Source: Oscillospiraceae bacterium (GTDB lineage: Bacteria; Bacillota; Clostridia; Oscillospirales; Acutalibacteraceae). Taken from it: a stretch of 64,000 nt of DNA. The notes beneath the pieces were generated by a model. The model made no database searches. It saw nothing but the letters and a program-made list of their open reading frames with translations, and was not told the origin of the DNA. Below, piece by piece: positions 1 through 9,580 of the stretch (positions are counted from its first letter, which is position 1; each line of letters opens with the position of its first letter). The position numbers and the translations under genes were made by a program. Where the stretch lies: positions 33,339 to 97,338 of the forward strand of contig JAISXG010000002.1 of the NCBI GenBank assembly GCA_031270605.1. The letters run 5' to 3'.

Positions 1-1
1 G

Positions 2-913
2 CTTTGCGGCGCGGCTGTGGGCGCTTATGACACTGAAAAATTTGAGCCGAAAACCATGCTCGCGGCAATCAAACGCATCCGCCCCACCACCCTTTGCCTG
101 CCCGCGACCATCTTCCGTGTGCTCATAAAAGAGGACATTTCCAGGGATGACTTTTCGTTTGTGGAGCACGCCACCATGGCGGGCGAACCTCTCAACCCCG
201 AGGTGCTGAAGCAGCTTTATGAAAAAACGGGCCTTGTGGTGCACGAGGGCTTCGGGCAGTCTGAATCCTCGGTGCTTGTCGCAAACTTCTTCGGCATGGA
301 AATCCGCCCCGGCTCCATGGGCAAGCCCGCGCCCGGCTATGATATTGACATTCTTGATGAAAACCTCCGCCGCTGCGAGGACGGCGCCGTGGGATCCATC
401 TGCATCAAAAATGTGCTGTCAAACCACCCCACGGGCCTGTTCCGGGAATACTGGAAAGATGAGGAAGCCATGAAAAAAAGCTTCCGTGACGATACCTACA
501 ACACCGGCGACACCGCGTGGCGCGATGCGGACGGCTACCTTTGGTTTGTGGGCCGCAATGACGACGTCATCAAATGCAGCGGCTACCGCATCGGGCCGTT
601 CGAGGTCGAAAGCGCATTGATGGAGCACCCGTCGGTGCTTGAGTGCGCGATCACCGCCTATCCCGATGAACTGCGCGGTGACGTGGTGAAGGCCACAGTC
701 GTGCTGGTAAAAGGTTCAGAGGGCAATGACGAACTTAAAAAAGAGCTGCAAAACCATGTCAAGCACGCCACCGCGCCCTATAAATACCCCCGCATTGTGG
801 AATTTGCGGATGAGCTGCCCAAAACCACCAGCGGCAAAATCATCCGCAACCAGATCCGCGCGGCGGATGTGCAGAAATATAACGCAAACAAAAATAAATC
901 ACAATCACACTAA
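2..913 (+). CDS. Acyl-CoA synthetase (AMP-forming), C-terminal part, truncated by the window edge
   Basis: This is the last ~300 codons of an ANL-superfamily adenylating enzyme that activates a carboxylic acid with ATP and transfers it to CoA. Visible motifs in order are GEPLNP, the EGFGQSE acid-binding/adenylate motif, YNTGD with the adenosine-ribose Asp, the GRNDDVIKCSGYRIG hinge, and TTSGKIIR, whose Lys is the adenylation Lys. The reading frame is open to the left edge, so an internal GTG at 17 is not the start. The pattern resembles medium-chain acyl-CoA/acetyl-CoA synthetases; the substrate cannot be told from the C-terminal half. It ends 107 bases before fucU, and no link to sugar use is evident. 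Confidence 0.9.
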   Translation, partial: LCGAAVGAYDTEKFEPKTMLAAIKRIRPTTLCLPATIFRVLIKEDISRDDFSFVEHATMAGEPLNPEVLKQLYEKTGLVVHEGFGQSESSVLVANFFGMEIRPGSMGKPAPGYDIDILDENLRRCEDGAVGSICIKNVLSNHPTGLFREYWKDEEAMKKSFRDDTYNTGDTAWRDADGYLWFVGRNDDVIKCSGYRIGPFEVESALMEHPSVLECAITAYPDELRGDVVKATVVLVKGSEGNDELKKELQNHVKHATAPYKYPRIVEFADELPKTTSGKIIRNQIRAADVQKYNANKNKSQSH

Positions 914-1020
914 TCACTCATAAAAACCTTGTTAAAAAATCTGCGCAAAACCGCATATATTAAAGTTTTTTTTAATTTTAGAAGCTTTTAATTGTGAATT
1001 AGTATAAAGGAGCTGCTGTT

Positions 1021-1440
1021 ATGCTGAAAGGGATCCCTCCCATTCTCTCCCCCGAACTGTTAAAAATTCTCTGTGAAATGGGCCACGGCGACGAAATCGT
1101 GATTGGCGACGGCAATTTCCCCGCGGCGTCAAACGCCCGGAGGCTGGTGCGGTGCGACGGGCACGGCGTGCCGGAACTGCTCCAGGCGATTCTCGAACTG
1201 TTCCCCCTTGACACCTTTGTGGAAAGCCCCGTCAGTGTGATGCAGGTCACCCCGGGCGACGACACAGACCCCGTGATTTGGAAAACCTATGCGGAGCTTG
1301 TCAGTAAACACGGCGGCTTTTCCATTTCTGAAATTGAACGCTTTGCATTTTATGAGCGGGCAAAAAACGCCTATGCGATTGTGGCTACGGGCGAGAGCGC
1401 GCTGTATGCAAACATCCTTTTAAAAAAGGGCGTTATTTGA
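1021..1440 (+). CDS. fucU: FucU/RbsD-family sugar mutarotase
   Basis: A 139-residue protein of the L-fucose mutarotase family, which interconverts alpha and beta anomers of L-fucose and related 6-deoxy sugars in the cytoplasm. Family features visible are the LKGIPPILSPELL start, the MGHGDEIVIGDGNFP core with the catalytic His, and a FYERAKNAYAIVATGE C-terminus, all at the usual length. An AAAGGAG ribosome binding site (1007-1013) sits eight bases before the ATG. It lies 93 bases upstream of rhamnulokinase, so it probably feeds a deoxy-sugar route; whether fucose or rhamnose is the physiological substrate is inference, since rhamnose operons more often carry the unrelated RhaM mutarotase. Confidence 0.88.
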   Translation: MLKGIPPILSPELLKILCEMGHGDEIVIGDGNFPAASNARRLVRCDGHGVPELLQAILELFPLDTFVESPVSVMQVTPGDDTDPVIWKTYAELVSKHGGFSISEIERFAFYERAKNAYAIVATGESALYANILLKKGVI

Positions 1441-1533
1441 AAGAAACCTTTTCAAAATATGAAGCAAAGCTTTTATGTCCTAACCGGCAATCTGCACGTT
1501 GAAATAATATATAAATTAATTGAGGTATCTCTT

Positions 1534-2997
1534 ATGAAAAAAGTGCTTGCATTTGACTTCGGCGCATCCAGCGGGCGGGCGATTTTAGGCTCTTTTGACG
1601 GCGAAACCATCGATCTTGAAGAGGTGCACCGCTTTTCCAATGACCCGGTAACCGTCAACGGCACGGTGTATTGGGATGTGCTGCGGCTGTTTCATGAAAT
1701 CAAGCAGGGCATTTTAAAGGCCAGGCAATTAGGGGGATTTGACTCCATCGGCATAGACACCTGGGGCGTCGATTTCGCTCTCATTGACGCGCACGGCGAT
1801 TTGCTTGAGAACCCTGTGCACTACCGTGACGCGCGCAACGCCGGCATGATTGCGGAGAGTGCAAAATACATATCAAAAGACGAGCTCTACCACATCACGG
1901 GCCTGCAGTTCATGGAATTCAACACCTGTTTCCAGCTGCTTTCCCTGTTGACCAAACGCCCCTATCTTATGGAGCGCGCGGACAAACTGCTGTTCATGCC
2001 CGACTTTTTCAACTACCTGCTCACGGGCGAAAAGAAAACCGAATATTCCATTGCCACCACAAGCCAGATGGTGGACATCCGCGCAGGTCGTTGGTCCGAT
2101 ACCGTTCTTGAAAAGCTCGGCATTCCAAAGAGCCTGTTGCCTGAAATTACGCCCTCGGGCGCGGTTGTCGGCGAGCTGAGCGACGCGCTGTGCGAAGAGC
2201 TTGCCGTGCCCAAGGTGAAGGTCATCGCCGTGTGCGAGCACGATACGCAGAGCGCCGTCACCGCCGTGCCCTCGCAGGAAAAAGACTTTATTTTTATCAG
2301 CAGCGGCACATGGTCGCTCTTTGGCACAGAGCCAGAAGCGCCGATTATCAACGAAACCTCGCAGGCGCTCAACATTACAAACGAGGGCGGCTTCGGCAAC
2401 GCAACCGCCTTTCTGAAAAACATCTGCGGGCTGTGGCTCATTCAGGAAAGCCGCCGCCAGTGGTTGCGCGAGGGGCAGGAATATTCCTATGCGCAGCTTG
2501 AGGAGCTTGCCCTCAAAGAACAACCCTTTGCATACTTTATTGACCCCGATGCGCCCGACTTTGTGCCGATGGGTGACATGCCCGGCCGCGTGCGGGAATT
2601 CTGCAGAAAAACGGGGCAAACTGTGCCCGAAACCGTGGGCGAGGTCATCCGCTGCATTTATGAGAGCCTCGCCATGAAATACCGCTTTACGCTTGAGGGA
2701 GTGATGCGCTGCACCGGCAGGGACTACAACACCATTCATGTGGTGGGGGGCGGCACAAAGGACGGCCTTTTGTGCCGTATGACGGCGGCAAGCTGCGGCC
2801 GCACCGTGATCGCGGGGCCGGTTGAGGCCACGGTGCTCGGCAACATCGCCGTGCAGCTGATTGCGTCCGGCGACATCCGCGATGTTGCGCAGGCGCGCGA
2901 GATCATTGCCGCGGGCGAACACCTGAAAACATACAGACCTGAAGAAAGCGGCCTTTGGGATGAGGCCTATGAACATTTTTTGAAAATCGTGCGATAA
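1534..2997 (+). CDS. rhaB: Rhamnulokinase
   Basis: A 487-residue FGGY-family kinase that phosphorylates L-rhamnulose to L-rhamnulose 1-phosphate. It opens with the phosphate-binding DFGASSGRAIL segment, has GIDTWGVDFALID and HYRDARNAGM typical of rhamnulokinases, ISSGTWSLFG at mid-length, and the C-terminal ATP-site GGGTKDGLLC. The start is the ATG at 1534 preceded by GAGG at 1522; an in-frame upstream codon at 1459 lacks a binding site. It follows fucU; the isomerase and aldolase that complete the pathway are at 17.4-19.5 kb. The family assignment is firm. Confidence 0.93.
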   Translation: MKKVLAFDFGASSGRAILGSFDGETIDLEEVHRFSNDPVTVNGTVYWDVLRLFHEIKQGILKARQLGGFDSIGIDTWGVDFALIDAHGDLLENPVHYRDARNAGMIAESAKYISKDELYHITGLQFMEFNTCFQLLSLLTKRPYLMERADKLLFMPDFFNYLLTGEKKTEYSIATTSQMVDIRAGRWSDTVLEKLGIPKSLLPEITPSGAVVGELSDALCEELAVPKVKVIAVCEHDTQSAVTAVPSQEKDFIFISSGTWSLFGTEPEAPIINETSQALNITNEGGFGNATAFLKNICGLWLIQESRRQWLREGQEYSYAQLEELALKEQPFAYFIDPDAPDFVPMGDMPGRVREFCRKTGQTVPETVGEVIRCIYESLAMKYRFTLEGVMRCTGRDYNTIHVVGGGTKDGLLCRMTAASCGRTVIAGPVEATVLGNIAVQLIASGDIRDVAQAREIIAAGEHLKTYRPEESGLWDEAYEHFLKIVR

Positions 2998-3062
2998 CAA
3001 AATCTTGCATTGGGCAACGGGAGGTGCGGAAACGCACACAAAGATAAGGATGGTTAAAAACA

Positions 3063-5675
3063 ATGGCATACACCCCGATGATGGAGCAATATTTTAAAAT
3101 CAAAGAAAAGCATCCGGACGCGCTTCTGTTTTACCGTTTGGGCGACTTTTATGAGATGTTTTTTGAAGACGCGGTGATGGCCTCGCGGGAGCTTGAGCTT
3201 GTGCTCACAGGCCGCGACTGCGGGCAGGAGGAGCGCGCGCCCATGTGCGGCGTGCCCTATCACAGCGCCGATAATTACATCGCAAAGCTGGTGTCAAAGG
3301 GCTATAAAGTCGCCATCTGCGAGCAAACTGAGGACCCTGCCCTTGCCAAAGGGCTTGTGAACCGCGATGTGGTGCGCATTCTCACCCCCGGCACCGTCAT
3401 TGAAAACAGCATGCTCGACGAGTCAAAAAACAACTATCTCGCCTGTGCGGTGCTGCAAAACGGCGCGGCGGGCCTGTGCTTTTGCGACGTATCCACCGGC
3501 GCGCTGCAAAGCGCTTATTTCACGGGCGCGACGGCGGCGGACAAGTCCGTGAATGAAATCGGGCACTTCTCGCCCTCCGAAATCATCCTCAATCCCGAAG
3601 CAGCACAAAATAAAATCATCCGCGATTTTCTTTATAAACAAACCAGCGTCACCGTTGAAACGCCCGGCGGGGATTTCTTCGACCACGACATTTGCGAGAA
3701 CATCATAAAATCGCATTTTGCCCTTTCTTCTCTTGCAGACGCCGGCCTTGACGGCAAGCCTCTTGCCGTTTGCGCCGTCGGCGCGGTGCTGCAATATCTG
3801 CAGAAGACGCAAATGAACTCCCTTGACAACATCACGAAAATCGACCTCATCAACGAGGCGAAATACATGAGCCTTGACATCACCGCCCGCCGCAACCTTG
3901 AATTGGTGGAATCCTCCCGCAGGAGAGAGAAAAAAGGCTCGCTGCTGTGGGTGCTTGACCACACAAAAACCGCCATGGGCAAGCGCATGCTGCGCACCTG
4001 GGTTGAAATGCCCCTTGTGAGCGTCGCGCACATCACCGCAAGGCAAAACGCCGTGGGCGAGCTGTTCGAACAGACAAACCTGCGGCACGACCTCGTCGAA
4101 ACCCTGTCGGGTATCAACGACATGGAGCGCATTCTCACGCGCATTGTGTTCGGCTCGGCAAACGCAAAAGAGCTGCGCTCTCTTTCGCAAACCATCGAGC
4201 GCATTCCCGCGCTCAAAGCGCTGCTGTCCTCCTGCCGTTCGCAGCTTTTGTGTGAAACCGCGGGCGGCATGGATTTGTGCGAGGACATCCGCGCACTGAT
4301 TGAGACCGCAATCACAGAGGACCCGCCCCACACCGTGCGCGAGGGCGGCATGATCCGCACAGGCTTCAATGATGAGCTGGACGCGCTGCACGACATCGTG
4401 ACCGGCGGCAAGGACTTCCTGCGCAAGATCGAAGAGCAGGAGCAGGAGAAAACCGGCATTAAAAAACTGAAGATCGGCTACAACCGCGTGTTCGGCTATT
4501 ATATCGAGGTGCTCAACAGCTACCGCGAGCTGGTGCCGGAGCATTACATCCGCAAGCAGACGCTCTCAAACTGCGAACGGTACATAACACAGGAACTCAA
4601 AGAGCTGGAATCGAAGGTGCTGGGCGCGCAGGAGCGCATTGTCAAGCTGGAATACGAGCTGTTCTGCACCGTTCGCGACACAGTTGCAGACGCACAGTAC
4701 CGCATCAAAAGGACCGCCGAAGCCGTCGCCGCGGCGGACACGCTCTGCTCGCTCGCCCACGCGGCCGTGGTGAACAACTACACCTGCCCCCATGTCAACA
4801 ACTCTGATCTGCTGCACATTGCGGACGGGCGGCACCCGGTGGTTGAAAAATTCCTCGACGGAGCGCCCTTTGTGCCGAACGACGCGCATCTTGACTGTGA
4901 AAAAAACCGCACGGCCATCATCACAGGCCCGAATATGGCGGGCAAATCGACTTATATGCGGCAGGTGGCGCTGATTGCCGTCATGGCGCAAATCGGCAGC
5001 TTTGTGCCCGCACGCTCCGCCGAAATCGGCATTGTTGATAATATCTTCACACGCATCGGCGCGTCTGACGACTTGGCCGCCGGGCAGTCCACCTTTATGA
5101 CGGAGATGGTGGAGGTTGCCTCCATCCTCGCAAACGCCACAAAAAAAAGCCTGATCATCCTTGACGAAATCGGCCGCGGCACCTCAACCTTTGACGGCAT
5201 GAGCATCGCCCGCGCCGTGCTCGAATATGTTTCGGACCGCAAACGCCTCGGGGCAAAAACCCTGTTTGCCACGCATTATCACGAGCTGACGGTGCTGGAA
5301 GAGGAACTGGACGGCATCAAAAACTATAACATCGCCGTCAAAAAGCGCGGCGACGACATCATTTTTCTGCGGCGCATCGTCAAAGGCGGCGCGGATGAAA
5401 GCTACGGCATTGAGGTCGCGGCGCTCGCGGGCGTACCCAAGCAGGTTGTAGCCCGCGCAAAAGGGATTTTAAAAACGCTTGAAGAAAAAGAACACGGGCC
5501 GAAAACCCAAAAAGCGGAACCAATACTCTTTGCCGAAGAAGCTGAGGTTCAGCTCTCTTTCGCCTCCGGGATCAATACAGAAATTTCAGAGGAGTTGCGC
5601 GCTCTGGACGTAAACACATTAACGCCCATTGAGGCGCTGCAATATCTATATGACCTGAAAAGCCGCATTCAATAA
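3063..5675 (+). CDS. mutS: DNA mismatch repair protein MutS
   Basis: An 870-residue MutS1, the cytoplasmic sensor of base mismatches and small loops. The N-terminal mismatch-binding domain has the Phe-X-Glu motif in the DFYEMFF segment; connector and lever/clamp regions follow. The ATPase carries Walker A GPNMAGKST near residues 621-629, Walker B LIILDEIGRGTSTFDG near 697-712 and the ATHYHEL switch. The C-terminus ends with a dimerisation helix (LTPIEALQYLYDL). The length is normal. It starts 65 bases after rhaB behind an AAGGA site and is followed by a C39-like gene and then mutL, so the usual mutS-mutL neighbourhood is interrupted by one gene. Confidence 0.97.
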   Translation: MAYTPMMEQYFKIKEKHPDALLFYRLGDFYEMFFEDAVMASRELELVLTGRDCGQEERAPMCGVPYHSADNYIAKLVSKGYKVAICEQTEDPALAKGLVNRDVVRILTPGTVIENSMLDESKNNYLACAVLQNGAAGLCFCDVSTGALQSAYFTGATAADKSVNEIGHFSPSEIILNPEAAQNKIIRDFLYKQTSVTVETPGGDFFDHDICENIIKSHFALSSLADAGLDGKPLAVCAVGAVLQYLQKTQMNSLDNITKIDLINEAKYMSLDITARRNLELVESSRRREKKGSLLWVLDHTKTAMGKRMLRTWVEMPLVSVAHITARQNAVGELFEQTNLRHDLVETLSGINDMERILTRIVFGSANAKELRSLSQTIERIPALKALLSSCRSQLLCETAGGMDLCEDIRALIETAITEDPPHTVREGGMIRTGFNDELDALHDIVTGGKDFLRKIEEQEQEKTGIKKLKIGYNRVFGYYIEVLNSYRELVPEHYIRKQTLSNCERYITQELKELESKVLGAQERIVKLEYELFCTVRDTVADAQYRIKRTAEAVAAADTLCSLAHAAVVNNYTCPHVNNSDLLHIADGRHPVVEKFLDGAPFVPNDAHLDCEKNRTAIITGPNMAGKSTYMRQVALIAVMAQIGSFVPARSAEIGIVDNIFTRIGASDDLAAGQSTFMTEMVEVASILANATKKSLIILDEIGRGTSTFDGMSIARAVLEYVSDRKRLGAKTLFATHYHELTVLEEELDGIKNYNIAVKKRGDDIIFLRRIVKGGADESYGIEVAALAGVPKQVVARAKGILKTLEEKEHGPKTQKAEPILFAEEAEVQLSFASGINTEISEELRALDVNTLTPIEALQYLYDLKSRIQ

Positions 5676-5711
5676 GTTTTTTTGAGACCTGGCGAAGAAA
5701 GGATGATTTCC

Positions 5712-6635
5712 TTGACTTTTCGGCATAAATTTAAACACAAACCGTCAAAATGGAGCGTTCTGCTGTTTTGCGCAGCCTTCTTTTTCATGTGCACCTCCCT
5801 TGTTTTAGGCCATCAACTGGTGCGCGTTTATAGGGTGAACCTCTTTTCTAAGAACCTTTCACTGGAGACGAATCTCTTTCTGCGCAGTAAAGCAGACCTT
5901 CTGCCTGAAGAAAGCCTTTATAAAAAACAATTCTCTTTTTATAGCGCATCCCCTGTCTATACATTAGATGAAGCTCCGAAATTAGAGATTCCCCCCGTCA
6001 ACATTGATGTACCGCATATCAGCCAGAAGGCTGCGGGGCTGCCCAACGGCTGCGAAGCGGTCAGCGCAGCGATGCTGCTGAACGCGGCCGGATATGACAT
6101 CAGCGCGAAAAACTTTGTGGACAACTATTTGCCGATGGAACCGGTTAAGAACCGTTGGGGCTTTCGCTACGGCCCCAATCCGGCAAAGGCCTATGCGGGC
6201 GACCCCCGCAGCGAAAAGGGCGGCTGGGGCTGCTTTGTGAGCGTTATTGAAACAGCCCTCAAGGGCGCTGTTTCAGGCGGGAGTACTGTTACAAATTTTT
6301 CAGGCTTGACGCTTGACGACATCACGCAGAAGGCTCTGAATTTCGGGATTCCCGTGGCTATCTGGATCACGCAGGATTATACCGAAGTAAAAAGGGTCTA
6401 TCAATGGCAATCCTTTGACAAACAGGAAACCTATCTCTACCCTGTCGGCCAGCACTGTGTTGTACTCAAAGGCTACGACAATACGTTTTATTATATAGAC
6501 GACCCCCTCAAAGACGGGGAAGTAAAGGTCAAAAAGGAAACTCTTGAAAAAAGTTTTCGTTCTATGGGATATCAGGCAATCGGGCTGCAAAAAGCGGACG
6601 CTGCTTTTGAAAAAACCCTGCCGAAAATCCCGTAA
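5712..6635 (+). CDS. Membrane-anchored C39-like peptidase-fold protein
   Basis: About 307 residues. A basic N-terminus and one hydrophobic segment (residues ~15-33) form a signal anchor, then an extracellular papain-like fold of the Peptidase_C39_2 type: PHISQKAAGLPNGCEAV carries the candidate nucleophile Cys114, VGQHCVVLKGYD the His, and YYIDDPL the Asp region. Such proteins are predicted cysteine proteases or amidases; the substrate is unknown. I prefer TTG at 5712 because AAAGG (5698-5702) lies nine bases upstream; the ATG at 5703 abuts that site and a TTG at 5682 lacks one. It sits between mutS and mutL, 12 bases before the mutL ATG, and probably shares their transcript. Confidence 0.78.
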   Translation: MTFRHKFKHKPSKWSVLLFCAAFFFMCTSLVLGHQLVRVYRVNLFSKNLSLETNLFLRSKADLLPEESLYKKQFSFYSASPVYTLDEAPKLEIPPVNIDVPHISQKAAGLPNGCEAVSAAMLLNAAGYDISAKNFVDNYLPMEPVKNRWGFRYGPNPAKAYAGDPRSEKGGWGCFVSVIETALKGAVSGGSTVTNFSGLTLDDITQKALNFGIPVAIWITQDYTEVKRVYQWQSFDKQETYLYPVGQHCVVLKGYDNTFYYIDDPLKDGEVKVKKETLEKSFRSMGYQAIGLQKADAAFEKTLPKIP

Positions 6636-6647
6636 CGGAGGTATACA

Positions 6648-8603
6648 ATGGCAAAAATCAACGTACTGCCCAAAAACATCGCCGAGCTGATCGCCGCGGG
6701 CGAAGTCTGCGAGCGCCCGGCGAGCGTCGTCAAGGAGCTTTTAGAAAATTCCATTGACGCCCTTGCTGACAAAATTACGATAGAAATCCGTTCCGGCGGC
6801 ATCAAATATATCCGCATTACAGACAACGGCGGCGGCATCGCCCGTGAAGACGTGCCCACCGCTTTTCTGAGCCACGCAACGAGCAAAATCAGAACGGGCG
6901 AGGACCTTGACGCAATCCTCACCCTCGGCTTTCGCGGCGAGGCGCTCGCATCGGTGTGCGCCGTTTCCAAAACCGAAATGCTCACAAAAACACAAAATGA
7001 GGAGTTCGGCACACGCTATGTCATTGAGGGTGGCGAAGAAAAATTGTTTGACGACGCGGGCTGCCCCCCCGGCACGACAATTATCGTGCGGGATTTGTTT
7101 TATAATACTCCTGCGCGCATGAAATTTCTCAAAAAAGACATGACCGAGGGCAACTATGTGTCAGACGTGGTTTCAAAAGCCGCTCTCTCGCACCCCGGGG
7201 TTTCGTTCCGTTTAATTAAAGACGACAAAGAAACCCTGTTCACTCCCGGCAGCGGCGACCTCAAAGAGGCGATCGCCGCGGTGCACGGCAGGCAGTTCGC
7301 CGCGGCGCTGATTCCCTGTGACTATGAGCTGGGCGGCGTTGCGGTCAGCGGCTTTGTTTCAAAACCGCTCTATGCCCGTCCCAACCGCAACATGCAGCAT
7401 TTTTTCGCCAACATGCGTTATGTCAGGATTCCGTTCGCGTCCGCCGCTCTTGACCAGGCCTATAAAAACTCCATCATGGTGGGCAAGTTTCCCTCCGCGG
7501 TGCTTTTTATCGCCGTTCCGCCGGGCACCCTTGACGTGAACGTGCACCCGGCAAAAACAGAGGTGCGGTTCGCGGACGAAAAACGGGTGTTCGACGCGGT
7601 GTTTTACGCCGTGAAAAACGCCTTGGGCAGGGGTGACACCCGCCCCGAACTTCACTTTTCAGAGAAAAAGCAGACGGAAGCATATATGAGGTTTTTAGAG
7701 CGGCACAAAGAGCGCGAACAGGCAAAAAGCGTGGAACAAATACGCCTGGACCTCCCGCCCGCCGTGCCGCCAAAGTCACAGCCGCCGCTATCTGCCGCAA
7801 CCCCCGCCCCGACCGTGACTTCGGACGAGCCCCCCGCATTGCGGGACGATTCCTCCGCTTACATATCCGCATCGGCGCATCCTTCATCGCCCATTCCTTC
7901 AACAAAACAAAGCGCGCCAACAGAACCAGTTACACCGCGCTTTATTGAGCAATATGAAAAACCAGCCCCCCTTACCTTTGAAAAAGAAGAGATTGAGCCG
8001 CCAAAACAAAAGGCGGCGCAAGAAAACCTTGTTGAAGATTTCCGCATCATCGGCGAAGCGTTTCAGACCTATGTGCTTGTGGAGCAAAGCGGCAAGCTCC
8101 TGCTCATAGACAAGCATGCCGCGCATGAGCGCATGCTCTTTGACGCGTTGCGCGCAAAAAAATCCGCGCCGCATAGGCAGGCCCTGCTTGCGCCTGTTTC
8201 TGTCACCCTGAGCAAAAAAGAATATGCCGCCATCCTTGAAAACCTCCCGCTTTTGGCAGAGGCGGGCTACGCTGTCGAGGATTTCGGCGAAGGCACGGTG
8301 ATGGTGCGCGAAGCGCCGGTTGCGCTGCCCTATCATGAAATCACGTTCATTATTGAAGAGCTTGCGGGCCACCTTTGCGAACATGTGAAAGAGCTGATGC
8401 CCGAAAAGCTTGACTGGCTTTATCACAACACCGCCTGCCGCGCCGCAGTCAAGGCAGGCTCAAACGCGAGCGCCTATGAGCTGCGCGGCTTTGTGCAAAC
8501 CATACTCTCCGACCCGACCCTGCGCTACTGCCCCCACGGCAGACCCGTGCTCATTGAAATGAGCCGGTATGAGCTTGAAAAACAGTTCGGCAGGATTCAA
8601 TAA
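6648..8603 (+). CDS. mutL: DNA mismatch repair endonuclease MutL
   Basis: A 651-residue MutL. The N-terminal GHKL ATPase domain shows GEVCERPASVVKELLENS, DNGGGI and GFRGEALASV; the transducer domain carries VNVHPAKTEVRF. A Pro/Ala/Ser-rich linker spans about residues 360-465. The C-terminal domain has the metal-binding elements of nicking MutLs: DKHAAHERM (variant of the DQHAxxE motif, with Lys for Gln), ACRAAVKAG, CPHGRP and a terminal FGRI. It is therefore expected to nick DNA, as in organisms without MutH. GGAGG lies just before the ATG. It is followed 17 bases later by miaA. Confidence 0.97.
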   Translation: MAKINVLPKNIAELIAAGEVCERPASVVKELLENSIDALADKITIEIRSGGIKYIRITDNGGGIAREDVPTAFLSHATSKIRTGEDLDAILTLGFRGEALASVCAVSKTEMLTKTQNEEFGTRYVIEGGEEKLFDDAGCPPGTTIIVRDLFYNTPARMKFLKKDMTEGNYVSDVVSKAALSHPGVSFRLIKDDKETLFTPGSGDLKEAIAAVHGRQFAAALIPCDYELGGVAVSGFVSKPLYARPNRNMQHFFANMRYVRIPFASAALDQAYKNSIMVGKFPSAVLFIAVPPGTLDVNVHPAKTEVRFADEKRVFDAVFYAVKNALGRGDTRPELHFSEKKQTEAYMRFLERHKEREQAKSVEQIRLDLPPAVPPKSQPPLSAATPAPTVTSDEPPALRDDSSAYISASAHPSSPIPSTKQSAPTEPVTPRFIEQYEKPAPLTFEKEEIEPPKQKAAQENLVEDFRIIGEAFQTYVLVEQSGKLLLIDKHAAHERMLFDALRAKKSAPHRQALLAPVSVTLSKKEYAAILENLPLLAEAGYAVEDFGEGTVMVREAPVALPYHEITFIIEELAGHLCEHVKELMPEKLDWLYHNTACRAAVKAGSNASAYELRGFVQTILSDPTLRYCPHGRPVLIEMSRYELEKQFGRIQ

Positions 8604-8620
8604 ATGACAGGAACATCATC

Positions 8621-9580
8621 ATGCAACAACATGACCAAAACAAAATCCCCGTAATCGCCATCATCGGCCCCACAGCTTCGGGCAAAACGGAGCTGGCGGC
8701 CGAAATCGCGCTGCGCCGCGGCGGCGAGATTGTTTCGGCGGACTCCATGCAGGTATACCAGGGCATGGACATCGCCTCGGCAAAGCCGGGCGACGCAGAA
8801 AAGCGCGGTATCCCCCACCATATGATGGATTTTCTGCCCCTCGGGCAGCCGTTCAACGTGGTGCAGTACGTTGAAACGGCCCGGCAGTGCATCTTTGACA
8901 TTCACAGCCGCGGCAAACTCCCCATTGTTGCCGGCGGCACCGGGCTTTATGTGGACTCGCTGCTGCAAAACATCGATTTCGGCGAGGAGCCGGACACCGC
9001 CGCACTGCAACAAAGATTGCGGGAGCGCATGGAAACGGAAGGCCCCGAAGCCCTGCACCGGGAGCTGACGCAAATTGACCCCGAAACCGCGCGGGAACTG
9101 CACCCCAACAACAAGGGCCGTGTGCTGCGCGCGCTGACGGTGTTTTATTCCACGGGCATGACCATGAGCGGGCGCAGAAAAGAATCGAGAAAAAATGAAA
9201 GCCCGTTTCACCCCGTTTATATCGGCATCACGTTCCGCGAACGGCAAACGCTTTATGACAGAATCGACCTGCGCGTGGAGCATATGCTCGCGTCAGGGCT
9301 GCCCGAAGAAGTGCGCGAAACCATGGCGCTTCACGGCAAAACCTCCGTGCAGGCCATCGGCCACAAGGAGCTGCTTCCCTTCATCAACGGCGAACTCTCT
9401 TTTGAAGAGGCCGTGGAGTCCTTAAAACGCGAAACCCGCCGCTATGCAAAACGCCAGCTCACCTGGTTTCGCAAAAACCCTTGCGTGCGCTGGTTTTATA
9501 AAGACGATTATGACACAGCCGCAGAATTTTTCGCCGCTGTCGACGCATTCATAGAAAAGGAGAGATGCACCGATGCTTAA
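8621..9580 (+). CDS. miaA: tRNA dimethylallyltransferase MiaA
   Basis: A 319-residue enzyme that transfers a dimethylallyl group to N6 of adenosine 37 in tRNAs reading UNN codons. The P-loop GPTASGKTELA is at residues ~12-22, DSMQVYQGMDIASAKP contains the conserved Asp and Gln region, GGTGLYVDSL follows, and the C-terminal RRYAKRQLTWFR is the tRNA-binding helix. Length and order are normal. mutL-miaA adjacency is common in many bacteria. The last eight bases overlap the following HlyD-like gene, implying coupled translation. Confidence 0.96.
   Translation: MQQHDQNKIPVIAIIGPTASGKTELAAEIALRRGGEIVSADSMQVYQGMDIASAKPGDAEKRGIPHHMMDFLPLGQPFNVVQYVETARQCIFDIHSRGKLPIVAGGTGLYVDSLLQNIDFGEEPDTAALQQRLRERMETEGPEALHRELTQIDPETARELHPNNKGRVLRALTVFYSTGMTMSGRRKESRKNESPFHPVYIGITFRERQTLYDRIDLRVEHMLASGLPEEVRETMALHGKTSVQAIGHKELLPFINGELSFEEAVESLKRETRRYAKRQLTWFRKNPCVRWFYKDDYDTAAEFFAAVDAFIEKERCTDA

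Noticed and set aside
1873..3069. 398-codon frame on the - strand opposite rhaB
   Set aside because: It lies wholly antisense to a clear rhamnulokinase gene, has no ribosome site and a His/Arg/Ala-rich composition typical of GC-rich shadow frames.
3423..4544. 373-codon frame on the - strand opposite mutS
   Set aside because: Antisense shadow of a firmly identified mutS; no start signals.
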